Assembly (NCBI GenBank): GCA_949291555.1
Contig: CASEWE010000013.1
Location: forward strand, 1-55,309
Origin: an uncultured Bacteroidales bacterium
GTDB lineage: Bacteria; Bacteroidota; Bacteroidia; Bacteroidales; P3
Direction: 5' to 3'
Length of the DNA stretch: 55,309 nt
Shown here one piece after another: positions 36,001 to 45,387 of this stretch; the first letter of the stretch is position 1; each line of letters begins with the position of its first letter. The position numbers and the translations under genes are program-made. Below the pieces are notes generated by a model, which was not told the origin of the DNA, searched no databases, and saw only the letters and a program-made list of their open reading frames with translations.

Positions 36001-38418
36001 CAGGTTCCGGTTGATTTCGAGCGTGCCGGTCACGCCCGTCAGCACATCGCCCACGGCCAAGTCGTCGTAGCCGAAGTCTTCGCACCCGAACAGCAGGATG
36101 GAAGCCCCGTTGTCCCGGTCTTGCACGTAGATGCGCGAATTGTAGTCGTCCTTATGGGTAATGACCACTTCTCCGGTCACCGTGTAGAGCTGCTCGGGGT
36201 CGAGGTCGGCATAATCCTCGTAGAGACGGGCGATGTCGTCGGCCATGACGGTTTCAATCGCCGTGGCGTAAACCGTCAAGGTGTCTTTGATCTGGCTGTT
36301 GCCGATTTCCACGAGGGCGGTATCGTGGCCGGCCTGCGTGGGTTTGAAGACAACGGTGAGGGTATCGCCCGACGTGGTGACGGCATCGGAAGCGAAAGCG
36401 GTTTCATCGAGGCTGAAAGCCGGCGCGCCTTTCAGAAGGGTCGCCGTGAGGTTTTCCGTGAGGTTCTTTCCGAAAATGCGAACGCTGACCGAATCCGAGC
36501 CGCCATTGGCAGCCACGGCCGGCAGCGTGTGGCTGTCGGGGGTAAGGTTCAGGATGGGATCGGTGGTCAAAGGCAGGATTTCGATATTCCCGCAGGCAAT
36601 GTTGCCGTTGGCTTTCCGGGTGTAGAGCCAGCGGATGTAGCGGAAGCGGGCATTTATCGTCTGGATGTCTTCGTGCTGGGCCGAAGCCGCGATTCCCGAG
36701 CCGTTGTATTCCTTGATGGTTTCCCAGGCCGAGCCGTCTTCGGAGCCTTCTACCGAGAAGATGTAGTCGCCGCTGAGGGTATTGCCCTTGATGGTGTATT
36801 TCAAAGCCCCGGGGGCGGAGGTGAAGGCCGCGATGAGGGCATCTTTCTCGTCATCGAACTTCAATTTGGGATCGGAACCGTAATCGGAGCCCAAGCCTAA
36901 GTGGAACAGGCCGTTATCTTCGTTGATATCGCTCTTGGACTGGCAGGACAGGGGCAGCTGGGCCGGAGTGACCTTGATGAATTCGAGGTGGGCAGAGGCA
37001 AGGGAGTCGTCCGTGGTGATATAGTCGTCGTGGAAGGCCAGGGCTTGTATATCGACGAAATAATGGGACGACTCTCCTTCATCGGCGAGCGTGAAAGGCT
37101 TGCTGTAGAGCAGGGTGCTGCCGCCGGCCGTTTCGGAAGGGGTTTCCCCGTCGAGGGTGTAGTGGATTTTCGCCCCCTCCACGGCAGAGAGGGTAACGGT
37201 GGTTTCCCCGATGAACACGCCCTCTTGGGGCTCGATGGCCACCTTGGGCATGTTGCGTTTGTTGACAACGAGGTTGAGCACCGTTTTGCTCAGGACTTTC
37301 CCGTCATGGGAAATCAGCAGGGTGTCCTGGTAGCTGCCGGCCGCAAGCGCGGCGGAGGAGGAAAGCGTCACGGTGAACGATCCGGCCTCCGCTTGCCCGA
37401 TGGTGGCGGGAGAAGCCGAAATCACGGCCTCGCCTTCCCGGCCTTGCGCCTTGGTTACCTGAACGCTCAGGTCGGCGGTGAGGTTGGCGGATACGAAATC
37501 GAGCGATTCCGAGAGGGTTTCACCAAGGTAGATGGAATAATCGTGCGCTTCCCCGGAAGGCGAAACCACGGCTTCGGTAGCCGAAAGGGTGGTGAAGGCC
37601 GTGCCTTGGACGGCTTCGCTGGTGTCTGCCGGGCCGCAGAGGGAAGCCACGCTCCATTCGTAACGCGTGCTGCCGGCAAGATCTTCCACGGTGGTGGAAG
37701 TCTGGCCTGCCGCTACGGCTTTCTTCACGGGCGAACCCGAACCGGACGTCAAGGTGACGAGGTAGCCGTTGGCCGGCGCGCTGGCCGGGGCCGTCCACGA
37801 CAGTTCGGCCGTCGTGACAGCCGGGCTGGCTTGCAGGTTGGAAGGCCCTTCGCATTTGGCTACAAGGATCGCTACTTCCGTGGGGCGGATGCGGGGGGTA
37901 GTGCCGTCGGTCGCTAAGGCGTAACGGGCCGAGGCTACCGGGGATTCCGGGGTATAAGCCAGGGTGAATACGCCGTCCGTTGCGTTGGAAGTGGCCACGA
38001 TCCGGTAGGTGTTGCCGCCATCGGTCGATTCCAGGATGTAGGAAGCATCAACGGTTCCGTACTTTCCAGCGCTGGAGAAGGAAACGGAGGCCACGTTTTC
38101 CATGTCCCATTGCATTTCCAAGACCGAAGCGTTGGTGGCATCGAGGCCCAGGTCCACGAATTTCTGGGCAATGTCCGCCCCTGCGGATGCTTTGTTTTTC
38201 CCGAGGCGGAATTCCGAGCTTTGTTTATAGCAGCAGTTGGAGTACCATTGCTGCCCGTTCAGCGTGACGGTGGTTTCTTTGTAGCTATTGTTGGCACCGG
38301 TAGATTCGCTGAAATTTCCGGTGTAGTCTTCCTGCGCGGAAGCCAAGCCTGGCAAGCAGAGGCCTGCTGCCGCAAGAAGGGCTACAAGGCGTTTTCGAAA
38401 AAATGCGGTTGTTCTCAT
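33004..38418 (-). CDS. Large T9SS-secreted multidomain surface protein
   Basis: The 1,804-residue protein has a signal peptide (1 to about 28, LPGLASAQ) and a type IX secretion sorting domain at the C-terminus (SVNIYPNPNSGAFTLEL to the end, about 75 residues). Between lie a lectin-like or F5/8-like N-terminal segment, three fibronectin-III-like domains (each ending in YxWSV or YYYQV motifs), two chitobiase C-terminal-like domains (IHYTLDGETPS and IFYSTDGSRPSQAY), two OB-fold domains resembling DUF5689/YhcR modules (VEGPAVLTAYDDYRN and VTGEVVITHKDDYNS), and a choice-of-anchor-like beta-sandwich. No enzyme active site was found, so it may be an adhesin or carbohydrate-binding scaffold. Promoter at 38492-38499. 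Confidence 0.9.
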   Translation of the reverse strand: MRTTAFFRKRLVALLAAAGLCLPGLASAQEDYTGNFSESTGANNSYKETTVTLNGQQWYSNCCYKQSSEFRLGKNKASAGADIAQKFVDLGLDATNASVLEMQWDMENVASVSFSSAGKYGTVDASYILESTDGGNTYRIVATSNATDGVFTLAYTPESPVASARYALATDGTTPRIRPTEVAILVAKCEGPSNLQASPAVTTAELSWTAPASAPANGYLVTLTSGSGSPVKKAVAAGQTSTTVEDLAGSTRYEWSVASLCGPADTSEAVQGTAFTTLSATEAVVSPSGEAHDYSIYLGETLSESLDFVSANLTADLSVQVTKAQGREGEAVISASPATIGQAEAGSFTVTLSSSAALAAGSYQDTLLISHDGKVLSKTVLNLVVNKRNMPKVAIEPQEGVFIGETTVTLSAVEGAKIHYTLDGETPSETAGGSTLLYSKPFTLADEGESSHYFVDIQALAFHDDYITTDDSLASAHLEFIKVTPAQLPLSCQSKSDINEDNGLFHLGLGSDYGSDPKLKFDDEKDALIAAFTSAPGALKYTIKGNTLSGDYIFSVEGSEDGSAWETIKEYNGSGIAASAQHEDIQTINARFRYIRWLYTRKANGNIACGNIEILPLTTDPILNLTPDSHTLPAVAANGGSDSVSVRIFGKNLTENLTATLLKGAPAFSLDETAFASDAVTTSGDTLTVVFKPTQAGHDTALVEIGNSQIKDTLTVYATAIETVMADDIARLYEDYADLDPEQLYTVTGEVVITHKDDYNSRIYVQDRDNGASILLFGCEDFGYDDLAVGDVLTGVTGTLEINRNLLRFLPTEPLNRTGTGQTPAVQTLTAAQINASPLQYQSALVKIENALFAASGNFATSRNYNLIQGGDTIVFRTDYFSADYIGTPIPAVKMDVTGILTQYNQDMQITARGASDMTESPCLVPSGFESSTTATTAVISFEGDAASYAYRYGTQDADWDNAEHDTVRTASFSLDKLTASTTYYYQVKSLCSGTNASEWSSTQSFATKAADAPALTVTSPKADSTYTGDVTFAFSTENFELGTDGLVKIMISNGDTLYTGQSSSTVFLKSGSYRAGFELVKLADSASLDVPVTVPAIRFSVNLPDAAMPVFSPDPEKVYSDSVRVTIACETEGASIFYSTDGSRPSQAYTRAFTLKTTSTVKAFAVMEKMDTSAMASAQYTILSANPVPEGDLVLNEGFEACQSTYGDPGTDCSTRMDDFTSVKGWSGTSVYPAESSMKMGTGSKAGKLVTPALDLSYDNGKYFVAFLAMAWKGDETEIRVVAGNDTLYARHLDNSGDYARETMREYVFELDNGTSATQISFEAIQAKDNRFFIDSVRVYQTLPQIPLLLVNGNVEINTVQAVAASYDVTVNGKLLSEDVSIDCPEGNFSVNTSTLPKDSVMREEGAVFTITYNGALLSDSCTITLASGTLSKEVKVRATAEEVIVVADLAELRQGEQGKLYRVEGPAVLTAYDDYRNYKFFQDDKAGILVDDPNGLVENVYEIGDGVENLYGQLGSFGGQLQLIMQGNLPEASSHGNAIEPIVLTVDEFESGIEEYCSRLIRINGLELIEADQWEANADHIAVQGQDTINIRTFIRNGDFVGEAAPQGSFDLIGIAGVYNGSAQISPRTRQDILTAGSDCAAPSNLQIEVDGTTAVATWEGEASSYVVALLDAEKDTLSTVTVQNTTHTFTSLEAGRTYNWSVASVCQDGSLLWSEGESFATVSNQVLESISVNIYPNPNSGAFTLELDRPAHVEIFNSTGMSLQSQKFSAGKHALKLEQSGIYFIRISHEGIGTVKRVVVR

Positions 38419-38491
38419 TTTCCTTCTTTTTTATTTTTAAAAATTTATTTTTCAGAAAAATAACGAAATAAGACCCAGCGTATCGGGACTG

Positions 38492-38499
38492 CAAATTTA
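38492..38499 (-). promoter_or_regulatory. Bacteroidota -7 element (TAAATTTG) for the T9SS-substrate gene
   Basis: An exact TAnnTTTG match on the minus strand, about 75 bases upstream of the ATG at 38418. No -33 TTG at the usual spacing. Confidence 0.45.
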
Positions 38500-38676
38500 C
38501 GAAATATTCCCGTCATGCCCCGGAGGGCTTGTTACGCTTTGGTGAATTTCGATTCCGGGAGTCATGCCTGTTCCGGAGTCCCTGGAAATGGAGAGGCGGC
38601 GCCCCCCCCCGCTTTGCTCGAACATGGAAAGAGGAAGCCGGGCAAGGGGCGAAAAGCGGCGCGATCAGGAGGTCCC

Positions 38677-41600
38677 TTATGCCGATGCTTCTGCTTCCAC
38701 GATTTCCACCGTGCAGGGCTTTCCCGTATAGACCAGATAGCCCTTGCAGCCAGGGTATCCCATGCGTTGCAGGCAGTCCATGTACGCGCGCACTTGCCTC
38801 GCATGCCGCGCGTGCGGTTCTCCGGTCTTGAAATCCAGGACAAGGGTGGCGTTTTCCTTGAACACGATCCGGTCGGGGATGCAGGTTTGCTCGTTCGGGA
38901 GGGCGATAGGCGCCTCGGTTTTTACCCGGCAGCCGGCCTCGAAGCAAGGAGCCAGCAGGGGATGCGACAGGATTTCCCGCAATGTCGAGCGGGCTTCCTC
39001 CGCCCGCTGGCCGAAAGAGGCGTACTGGTTGAGCGTTCCCCGCAAGGCTTCCTCGATGCTTTCTTCCGTGCGGTTTTTTATGCAGGAGAGGGTTTTGTGG
39101 ATGAAGTTCCCCCATTCCTGTTCTTCCGATGGGATTTCGGGGAGCGGGGCGGTGGCTTGGGCAAGACTCCGCCAGTCGTGGCTGGAAAAAGAGCAGGCAG
39201 GCCCGACGGGAACGGTTTCCGGGGAAAAGGTTTCCTGGCAAGAAAAGGAAGCGGCGTTTTCCGGGGTTCCCGTTTGGAAAGTTCCCCTTTCTTCCGGACC
39301 GGGAGCGGGCAGGTCCTTCCGGCTTTCGCCTTCCTCGGCCGGCAGGCGGCTTCCATCTTCCTCCTTTTCCAAGTACAGGGGATAGGCGCGGATAAAGTCG
39401 CTTATCGCTTCGTTTGCGTGGAATCCCGAAGTTTCTTTCGTATCGGCGGCGAAGAGGTAGAGTTTTTGCCGGGGGCGGGTCGTGGCCACGTACAGGAGGT
39501 TCAGGGAGTCGATTTCCTGCAACTGCTCCTCTTGCAGGATATCCGCTCCGGCTTCTGTCTGTTTCATCTCTTTCAGGTGGCGTATGAGCGCGGTCGGCAA
39601 TCCGGTTTTTTCGGGCAGGAGGCCGGGACGGAGCCAGTACAGGTTGTCGTTTTTCCGGTCCGCGGAGCTGGCAAAGGGCAGGATGACCACGGGAAATTCC
39701 AGCCCTTTGGCTTTGTGGATGCTCATGATTTGCACGGCTTGCCCTTCGGCCGAGGTGGGGAGGGAAAGGCTTTTGCCGCTCTCGTCCCACCAGTCGGTAA
39801 GATCCGACAGGCGGGGAAAACGGTGTTCCTGCACTTGGTCCAGGAAGGCCAGCAGGAACTGGTCGGCTTTCGTATTCATGTTCCAGAACCGGATCACGGC
39901 CTCTGCCGTGTCGTAAACATCGGCTTGCTGGTTTTTGAGGGATTCCAGTTTCCGGAAATGCCGGGCGGTTTCATCCGATTTCCATTCCGAGAACAAATCC
40001 TCGGGCAATGATTCTTTGGAAGAGCTGCGGCCCGGCTGCCCGGGCCAGAGGCCGAGTTGCTTGGCCAAGTGGAAGGTGGCGGCTTTGAAGAAGATTTCCT
40101 TGCGGTCCATGTAGCGCAGGGAAAAGACGAGAAGGTGGAGGCCGTTGTGCGTGCCCAGTTTCAGGGAATCGGACGTGGAGACAGGAACGCCTCGGGAAAC
40201 TAAGTAATCGGCTATTTCGCGGCCTTGCTGGTTTTTGGGGCAAAGCACGGCTACTTGGCCGGGTTCGTGCTGCCGGATTATTTCCCATGTATTCCGCAGC
40301 CGCCATTCCTGCAAGGCCTCTTTCCCTAAATTGCGGGCTATGTAAATCCGCACCGCTTCGGGTGTTGGATCCGGGTAACGGTTCGTCTGCCCTTTGCAGA
40401 ATTGCCGGTGCCCTTGGAAAATCTTTCGCGCCAGGGCATCGGCCCGCGCGGTGCTGCTTTGCGGGAAATATTTTTCGAAAGAGCCTTCTTGCAAAAGGAA
40501 ATCGTAGAAAAGGTTGTTGAACGCAATGATGCCTTCGTCCGACCTCCAGTTGCTTTGCAGGTCGCGCACATCGGGCTCGATTCCGCCTTGGCCTTGGCAA
40601 AGCGCCACGAATTGCTCCAGATCCGCGCTCCGGAAACGGTAAATGGATTGCTTGGGGTCGCCTACCAGCAGGCAAGGCAATCCTTGCGCCAGGTTGTTTT
40701 CAATCAAAGGCCGGAGGTTTTTCCATTGCAGGCGGGAAGTGTCTTGGAATTCGTCGATGAAGATATGGCGGTAGCGGGTGCCGGTGCGTTCGTAGATGAA
40801 ATCGTTGTTTTCATCGTTCAAGGCCTTGTCGATGCGCTGGTTGAATTCCGGCAGGGGCACGATGCCGGTTGCATGCTCGATGTTTTCGAGGATTTCATAG
40901 GCATGGCTTGTCAAGGCCAAGGTGTAGACGTGTTTGGAAACTTCCTTCAAGAGAAGATACCGGTCGTAGCATAGCTGGGTTATCGCGTTGAAGCATTGGA
41001 GCAGGGCTGCGGCTTCGGAGGCGCGGTCCGGGTTTTTCAGGATACCGTTCCTTACGTGTTTTTGCAGGGAATCCGAGGGATTGGTCAGTTTCTGCAAATC
41101 GATCCGGGTTTCCGATTCGGGGTTGAACCAAGCGAAAAGGCCTTTCTTGCCCCCGTGGAAGTCTTCGGATTTCAGCCCGGCCCGGGCTGTGATGTTCTTC
41201 CCTTGTTCTATGAGCGTTTCCGCTTGCGCTTCGATTTCCCGGCAGCAGTCTTCGATTTTGGGTATTATCTGCAAGAAATCCCGGGAATGGAGGCCTTTCA
41301 GGCTTTCCAAGGCTTCGAGACTGCCTTCGTTGAACAGGAGTCCGACCGTTTCTTGTATTTTTTTTTCGGGATTCAGGCTTTTCCCCTCTTGCTCCTGCTT
41401 GAGGAGGAACATCTTGAGGATTTCGGTCTGGGTTTCCTTGCCGGTTTGCCCGAATTCGTCGATGAGGCGTCCGGTGATTTCCTCGCTCAGTTTCTTCAGT
41501 TCCACTTCGGGGGTATAGTTCCGGGGCAGGCCTAATTCGAACGCGAAAGGCCTGATGAGGTTCTGGACGAAACTGTCGATGGTCTTGACCGAAAAGTCCT

Positions 41601-41976
41601 GGTAGCGGTGCAGCAGGAGGCGGAGTTTCTCCCGGGCTTGTTCTTGCAGGCGGGCATGGAGCAGGCAGGCTTGTTCCGGCTCCGGCATGGTCGGCCGGGA
41701 CGGCGTCTGTTGGCCGGGACTGAGCAGTTTCGGCCAGTCGGGGTACTGCCCTTGCGAGAGTTGCGCCAAGGTCTCGAGGATTTTGCGCTTCATGTCGTTG
41801 GCGGCGGCATTGGTAAAGGTGATGGCCAGGATATTCCCAGGCTGGATGCCGGGCCGGAGGAGAAGGCGCAGGTATTCCTGGGTCAGCGTATAGGTTTTCC
41901 CGCTTCCGGCGGAAGCTTTGTAAATGGTCAATCGGTGTCCGGACGTTTCTTGGGTCCGCAGGGCTTCGGTTCGCAT
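38677..41976 (-). CDS. addA: AddA/RecB-like UvrD-family helicase-exonuclease
   Basis: The 1,099-residue protein pairs a superfamily 1 helicase with a C-terminal PD-(D/E)XK nuclease, as in AddA. Walker A is ASAGSGKTYTL (21-31), followed by AITFTNAAANDMK. Walker B is HIFIDEFQDTSRLQW, then VGDPKQSIYRFRSAD, and IMSIHKAKGLEFPVVIL is motif V/VI region. The nuclease core is LVLDFKTGE near the C-terminus. With the AddB-like protein encoded upstream it would process DNA double-strand ends for RecA-dependent repair and degrade foreign linear DNA. The start is the ATG at 41976; the gap to the upstream gene is 176 bases and holds a small tandem repeat. AddAB is the usual Bacteroidota alternative to RecBCD. 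Confidence 0.9.
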   Translation of the reverse strand: MRTEALRTQETSGHRLTIYKASAGSGKTYTLTQEYLRLLLRPGIQPGNILAITFTNAAANDMKRKILETLAQLSQGQYPDWPKLLSPGQQTPSRPTMPEPEQACLLHARLQEQAREKLRLLLHRYQDFSVKTIDSFVQNLIRPFAFELGLPRNYTPEVELKKLSEEITGRLIDEFGQTGKETQTEILKMFLLKQEQEGKSLNPEKKIQETVGLLFNEGSLEALESLKGLHSRDFLQIIPKIEDCCREIEAQAETLIEQGKNITARAGLKSEDFHGGKKGLFAWFNPESETRIDLQKLTNPSDSLQKHVRNGILKNPDRASEAAALLQCFNAITQLCYDRYLLLKEVSKHVYTLALTSHAYEILENIEHATGIVPLPEFNQRIDKALNDENNDFIYERTGTRYRHIFIDEFQDTSRLQWKNLRPLIENNLAQGLPCLLVGDPKQSIYRFRSADLEQFVALCQGQGGIEPDVRDLQSNWRSDEGIIAFNNLFYDFLLQEGSFEKYFPQSSTARADALARKIFQGHRQFCKGQTNRYPDPTPEAVRIYIARNLGKEALQEWRLRNTWEIIRQHEPGQVAVLCPKNQQGREIADYLVSRGVPVSTSDSLKLGTHNGLHLLVFSLRYMDRKEIFFKAATFHLAKQLGLWPGQPGRSSSKESLPEDLFSEWKSDETARHFRKLESLKNQQADVYDTAEAVIRFWNMNTKADQFLLAFLDQVQEHRFPRLSDLTDWWDESGKSLSLPTSAEGQAVQIMSIHKAKGLEFPVVILPFASSADRKNDNLYWLRPGLLPEKTGLPTALIRHLKEMKQTEAGADILQEEQLQEIDSLNLLYVATTRPRQKLYLFAADTKETSGFHANEAISDFIRAYPLYLEKEEDGSRLPAEEGESRKDLPAPGPEERGTFQTGTPENAASFSCQETFSPETVPVGPACSFSSHDWRSLAQATAPLPEIPSEEQEWGNFIHKTLSCIKNRTEESIEEALRGTLNQYASFGQRAEEARSTLREILSHPLLAPCFEAGCRVKTEAPIALPNEQTCIPDRIVFKENATLVLDFKTGEPHARHARQVRAYMDCLQRMGYPGCKGYLVYTGKPCTVEIVEAEASA

Positions 41977-42024
41977 GGTTTTCGGTTTCGGGTAATTTCC
42001 ATCGGGTGGGAGCCTTCCGTTTCT

Positions 42025-42062
42025 TTTCGTGCCTCCGGAAGGGTTTCGTGCCTCCGGAAGGG
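42025..42062. repeat. 19-bp tandem duplication between the addB-like and addA genes
   Basis: TTTCGTGCCTCCGGAAGGG occurs at 42025-42043 and exactly again at 42044-42062. It lies in the spacer before addA. Confidence 0.85.
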
Positions 42063-42152
42063 TTTTTCAGGGCTTTCCATCGAGGCGGCCGGGAATCGAG
42101 GCGGCTGGAAAAGGACGAGGCCGGGGCTTGCGGCAGCCGGGTCGTTCCTTTT

Positions 42153-45100
42153 TCAGGAGTTTCCCGGCAAAGGCTTCGACCGGCGGCATAGCTCGGAATA
42201 AGCGCACGTTTGGCAGTTATTTTCGTCTTCCGTGCAGGCAAAGTCCTTTTCCGGGTCGAGCATGTCCTGGACGGTTTCCTGGAGAAAGACTCTTGTCTGT
42301 TCCAGAAGCTCGGGCATGGAGAGTTTTTCTGTTATCTTTCCGCCCAAGGTTTTCATTTGGCCTTTTTCTTTCACGGCGCAGATGCAGGCTTGGAGCGGCC
42401 TTTTCTCGCCCGGGTTCGTGTTCGCGTACAGGTAAAGGTACATGAGAAGCTGGAAAGCATGCGCATAGTCCTCTTTCTTGAGCTCGTCCCAGTCGTCGAT
42501 ATTCGTTTTCTTCTTCTTCTTCGTTTCCCCGGTCTTGTAATCGACAATGCGGATGAAGGCTTGGGCCGACCCGGCAGGCCGGTAACAGTCGATGCGGTCG
42601 GCGAAACCGCCCAGGCGGACAGGCGGGCAGCGAGGGAATTGCTGGAGGGAAACCATGTTTTTCTCGCATTCCAGGATTTGGAGTTCGCCTTGGCAGGCTT
42701 CCCGCTCCAGGACATCGGCGTAACGTTGCATCCGGAGTTTGAGTTCTTCATAGGCCAAGTGGTTTTTCCCGTGGTCGTATTGCCCGCCGGGGAAGACTTC
42801 GGACAGGCTTTGGCGCAGCAGCTCCTCGATGTCCCTCCGCAGGAAGCCGATGTCTTCCTTTTGCAGCAACCGGCCCCGTTTGTCGGCCCGATCCGGCCCT
42901 TGCCCGGTGCAGAACCGTTCCATGGCTTTGTGGAAGATGTTGCCTCGGGTCAAGGGGTCCACTTCCCCGCTCACATCGGGGATTTCGCCGATTTTGAGCA
43001 GATATCTGAAATAGAATCGAAGGGGGCAATGGAGATAGGTCGACAACGAACTGAATGAAACAATCGTGTACGGGTTGTTCAGGAAATGGCGCAAAGTTTT
43101 CAGCAAGGCCTCGGATTTGGGCACGCGGAGGCTGCGGCCTTGGTAGGCGGGGTGGAAAAGGCCGGGGCGGAAAGCCGCTGAAGGGCTTTCCTGGCCATAA
43201 GACCGGATATTGGCGGGCAATTCATGTTCCAATTGCAGGATAAAGCGGCTTTTTTCCAAGGGTTTCCCGGTTTTGGAGCCGAGATAGAGCAGGCTGGCTT
43301 TCTTGCAATTCTGGATCAGGCTGTAGAAGTGGTGGGCCTGCATGGCGGTTTGTTCGGTCTCGGTGGGAATCCGGTAGTGGCTCTTGACGCTGTGGAGCAG
43401 GAAACTCTCTTCGGAAGCGGGGGCAGGCAGGTAGCCTTCGTTCATGGAAAGCAGGATTACGTGGTCGAAGTCCATTCCGCGGGTTTCGAGCATGCCCATG
43501 ATATGGAGGGAAGCATCCGGATCCCCGGTGTAATTGAGGTCGATGCCCGAGAGGGTTTCTTTCAGGAGCTGGAGGATGGAAAGAGGCCCGGGGCCTTCGC
43601 CGGAAATGTTTTCCAAGGTTTCGATTTGCTCATCGAGGCTCGTAACGAGGCTTTGGAGGAAGTTTTCCTCAAAGGGATTGAGTTTTTCCCCGGGCGGTGT
43701 TTCCCGGAAGAGGTCGGTTTGCGCGGCGCGGTTTCGGTCTATCTCCAATAACCTCTTTGCGAGGCTGGACAGCTGGGAAAGCGGGGCCGTGAGGGTCGCG
43801 GGCGCGGCTTCCCCGGTCATGGGAGGCTGGAGGGAATCGGAAGCTTGGGCCGGATCCGTTAGACCGGACGGGAAGGCGGCCGGGGTTTCCGGGTCAGGGA
43901 AGACGAAGCGGCAAAGCAGGTCGGTTGCCGGGTTCGAAGCCGGGAACAGGGCTCGGAATCCCTTTTTTGAAAAATGGGAACGATGGCCGGCAACAATCCA
44001 ACTGATGATTTCATCGGCTTTGCAATTTTCAGGGTCTGGCTGCGCGATGGTCTTGGAAGATTTGCGGGTTTCCTTGGCTTGCGTGTCTTCTTTGAGCCCG
44101 GATAAACAGGTAAAGAGGGGATTGCGGAGAAGCGACAGGGCAAATCCGGCCGGCAATCCTTGGCCCGGGTTCTGGAAAAGGAGCTCCCTGGCCTTCAGGA
44201 GGGTGGTGAAAAGCGAGCCGGAAAAGGTTCCGGACAACGGGCTGGCCAAGCTCGCGTTGTATTCCAATCCTTGGGGAAGGGAGTTCATCAACGGGGCGAA
44301 CAGCTGCTCGTTGTTGAGGACGATAAGGGTGCGGTTCCGGGGGGAGGGCGGGGCGGAACGCAGGATATCGGCTACGGTTTTGGCTTGGCCGGTATCCTGC
44401 GGGCATTCCAAAACCTCGACAGGGAGGCTTTTTATGGAATCAGCAATGTCTTCCTCTTGGAAATGGCGGTTCAGGTCGGGGTCTTGGCGGTACTCCCGCA
44501 GGAAATGCCCGGCCTCCTGGCTTGGGTCGTCGAGGTAGTACCGGTCGGCGTTCCATAGGATGTCGGCCTTGCCGGCGCGGATCAGGGTTTTGATCGTTTC
44601 CTTTTCGGCCCCGGTCAGAGCGTTGAGGCCGGCAAAAAGGAAAAAATCGTTTTCATCGAGTCCGTGGGTTATCAATCGCGGCAGATTCTGGCAAGCGGTT
44701 CGTCCGGCAAGGCCCGGGTAGGCGCATCCGTTGGCGAGAAGCCTTTGGGTGAAGTCGTGGTAAATGCGTTCCAGCTTTTGGTAAAAAGCGATGTACTGGC
44801 TTTGCAAGGAGCCTTGCTTGGAGGAACCGAGGTCGAGATGCCAGGAAGAAAGCCTTTTGTCTTCGGCCATGTAGGAAAAAATCTCCCGGGCAGGAGCAAG
44901 CTGGTTGTCGATCCGGTTGAAGTCGGCAACCAGCATTTTCCCCCATTCTCGGAAAAGGTCGAACGAGCGCGCCGTTTCTTGGTCTTGCCGGTAGATTTCC
45001 CGATAGCTCTGATAAAGGTGTACTTGCAATTCGAGCGGCAGGGCTTTCCTCAGGCCGGCCCATTGGAAAAGCAAGCGGTCTATGCTTTCGAAGCGGGGAA

Positions 45101-45266
45101 GCCAGCAAGGAAGCCTGCCTTCGTTTTGGGCTTGCAGGATGATTTTTTTCCGTAAGGCCCGTTGCAGGCGCAAGGTGGGCAGGATGACGTAGAGATTGGT
45201 TTCCCGGAGGTCGAACCGTTGGATATGCTGGCAAACGTAGTCTGTAAAGGGTATGTTCCTGGGCAT
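42153..45266 (-). CDS. addB: AddB-like PD-(D/E)XK nuclease with Fe-S cysteines
   Basis: The 1,037-residue protein has a helicase-like N-terminal half without a clear intact Walker A, and a C-terminal nuclease. Features are LSTYLHCPLRFYFRYLL, providing the first cluster Cys, then IRIVDYKTGETKK, the nuclease motif, and a C-terminal NNCQTCAYSELC segment with C-x2-C-x5-C. This arrangement matches the 4Fe-4S staple of AddB, where one Cys precedes the nuclease and three follow. It is the structural partner of the AddA-like protein encoded downstream. The gene lies 121 bases after the DUF4294 gene on the same strand, so the three may be one operon. Confidence 0.88.
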   Translation of the reverse strand: MPRNIPFTDYVCQHIQRFDLRETNLYVILPTLRLQRALRKKIILQAQNEGRLPCWLPRFESIDRLLFQWAGLRKALPLELQVHLYQSYREIYRQDQETARSFDLFREWGKMLVADFNRIDNQLAPAREIFSYMAEDKRLSSWHLDLGSSKQGSLQSQYIAFYQKLERIYHDFTQRLLANGCAYPGLAGRTACQNLPRLITHGLDENDFFLFAGLNALTGAEKETIKTLIRAGKADILWNADRYYLDDPSQEAGHFLREYRQDPDLNRHFQEEDIADSIKSLPVEVLECPQDTGQAKTVADILRSAPPSPRNRTLIVLNNEQLFAPLMNSLPQGLEYNASLASPLSGTFSGSLFTTLLKARELLFQNPGQGLPAGFALSLLRNPLFTCLSGLKEDTQAKETRKSSKTIAQPDPENCKADEIISWIVAGHRSHFSKKGFRALFPASNPATDLLCRFVFPDPETPAAFPSGLTDPAQASDSLQPPMTGEAAPATLTAPLSQLSSLAKRLLEIDRNRAAQTDLFRETPPGEKLNPFEENFLQSLVTSLDEQIETLENISGEGPGPLSILQLLKETLSGIDLNYTGDPDASLHIMGMLETRGMDFDHVILLSMNEGYLPAPASEESFLLHSVKSHYRIPTETEQTAMQAHHFYSLIQNCKKASLLYLGSKTGKPLEKSRFILQLEHELPANIRSYGQESPSAAFRPGLFHPAYQGRSLRVPKSEALLKTLRHFLNNPYTIVSFSSLSTYLHCPLRFYFRYLLKIGEIPDVSGEVDPLTRGNIFHKAMERFCTGQGPDRADKRGRLLQKEDIGFLRRDIEELLRQSLSEVFPGGQYDHGKNHLAYEELKLRMQRYADVLEREACQGELQILECEKNMVSLQQFPRCPPVRLGGFADRIDCYRPAGSAQAFIRIVDYKTGETKKKKKTNIDDWDELKKEDYAHAFQLLMYLYLYANTNPGEKRPLQACICAVKEKGQMKTLGGKITEKLSMPELLEQTRVFLQETVQDMLDPEKDFACTEDENNCQTCAYSELCRRSKPLPGNS

Positions 45267-45387
45267 GTTTTTCCGTTTTGAGCGATTTTGATGGAACCGT
45301 GCAGGGCCTGCGCCGGGCCATGCGGGTTGCGACAGGCAGGCCGCGACAGGCGGGCCGGTGGCCGGCGGCCTGAGAGGAATGCCTGTT

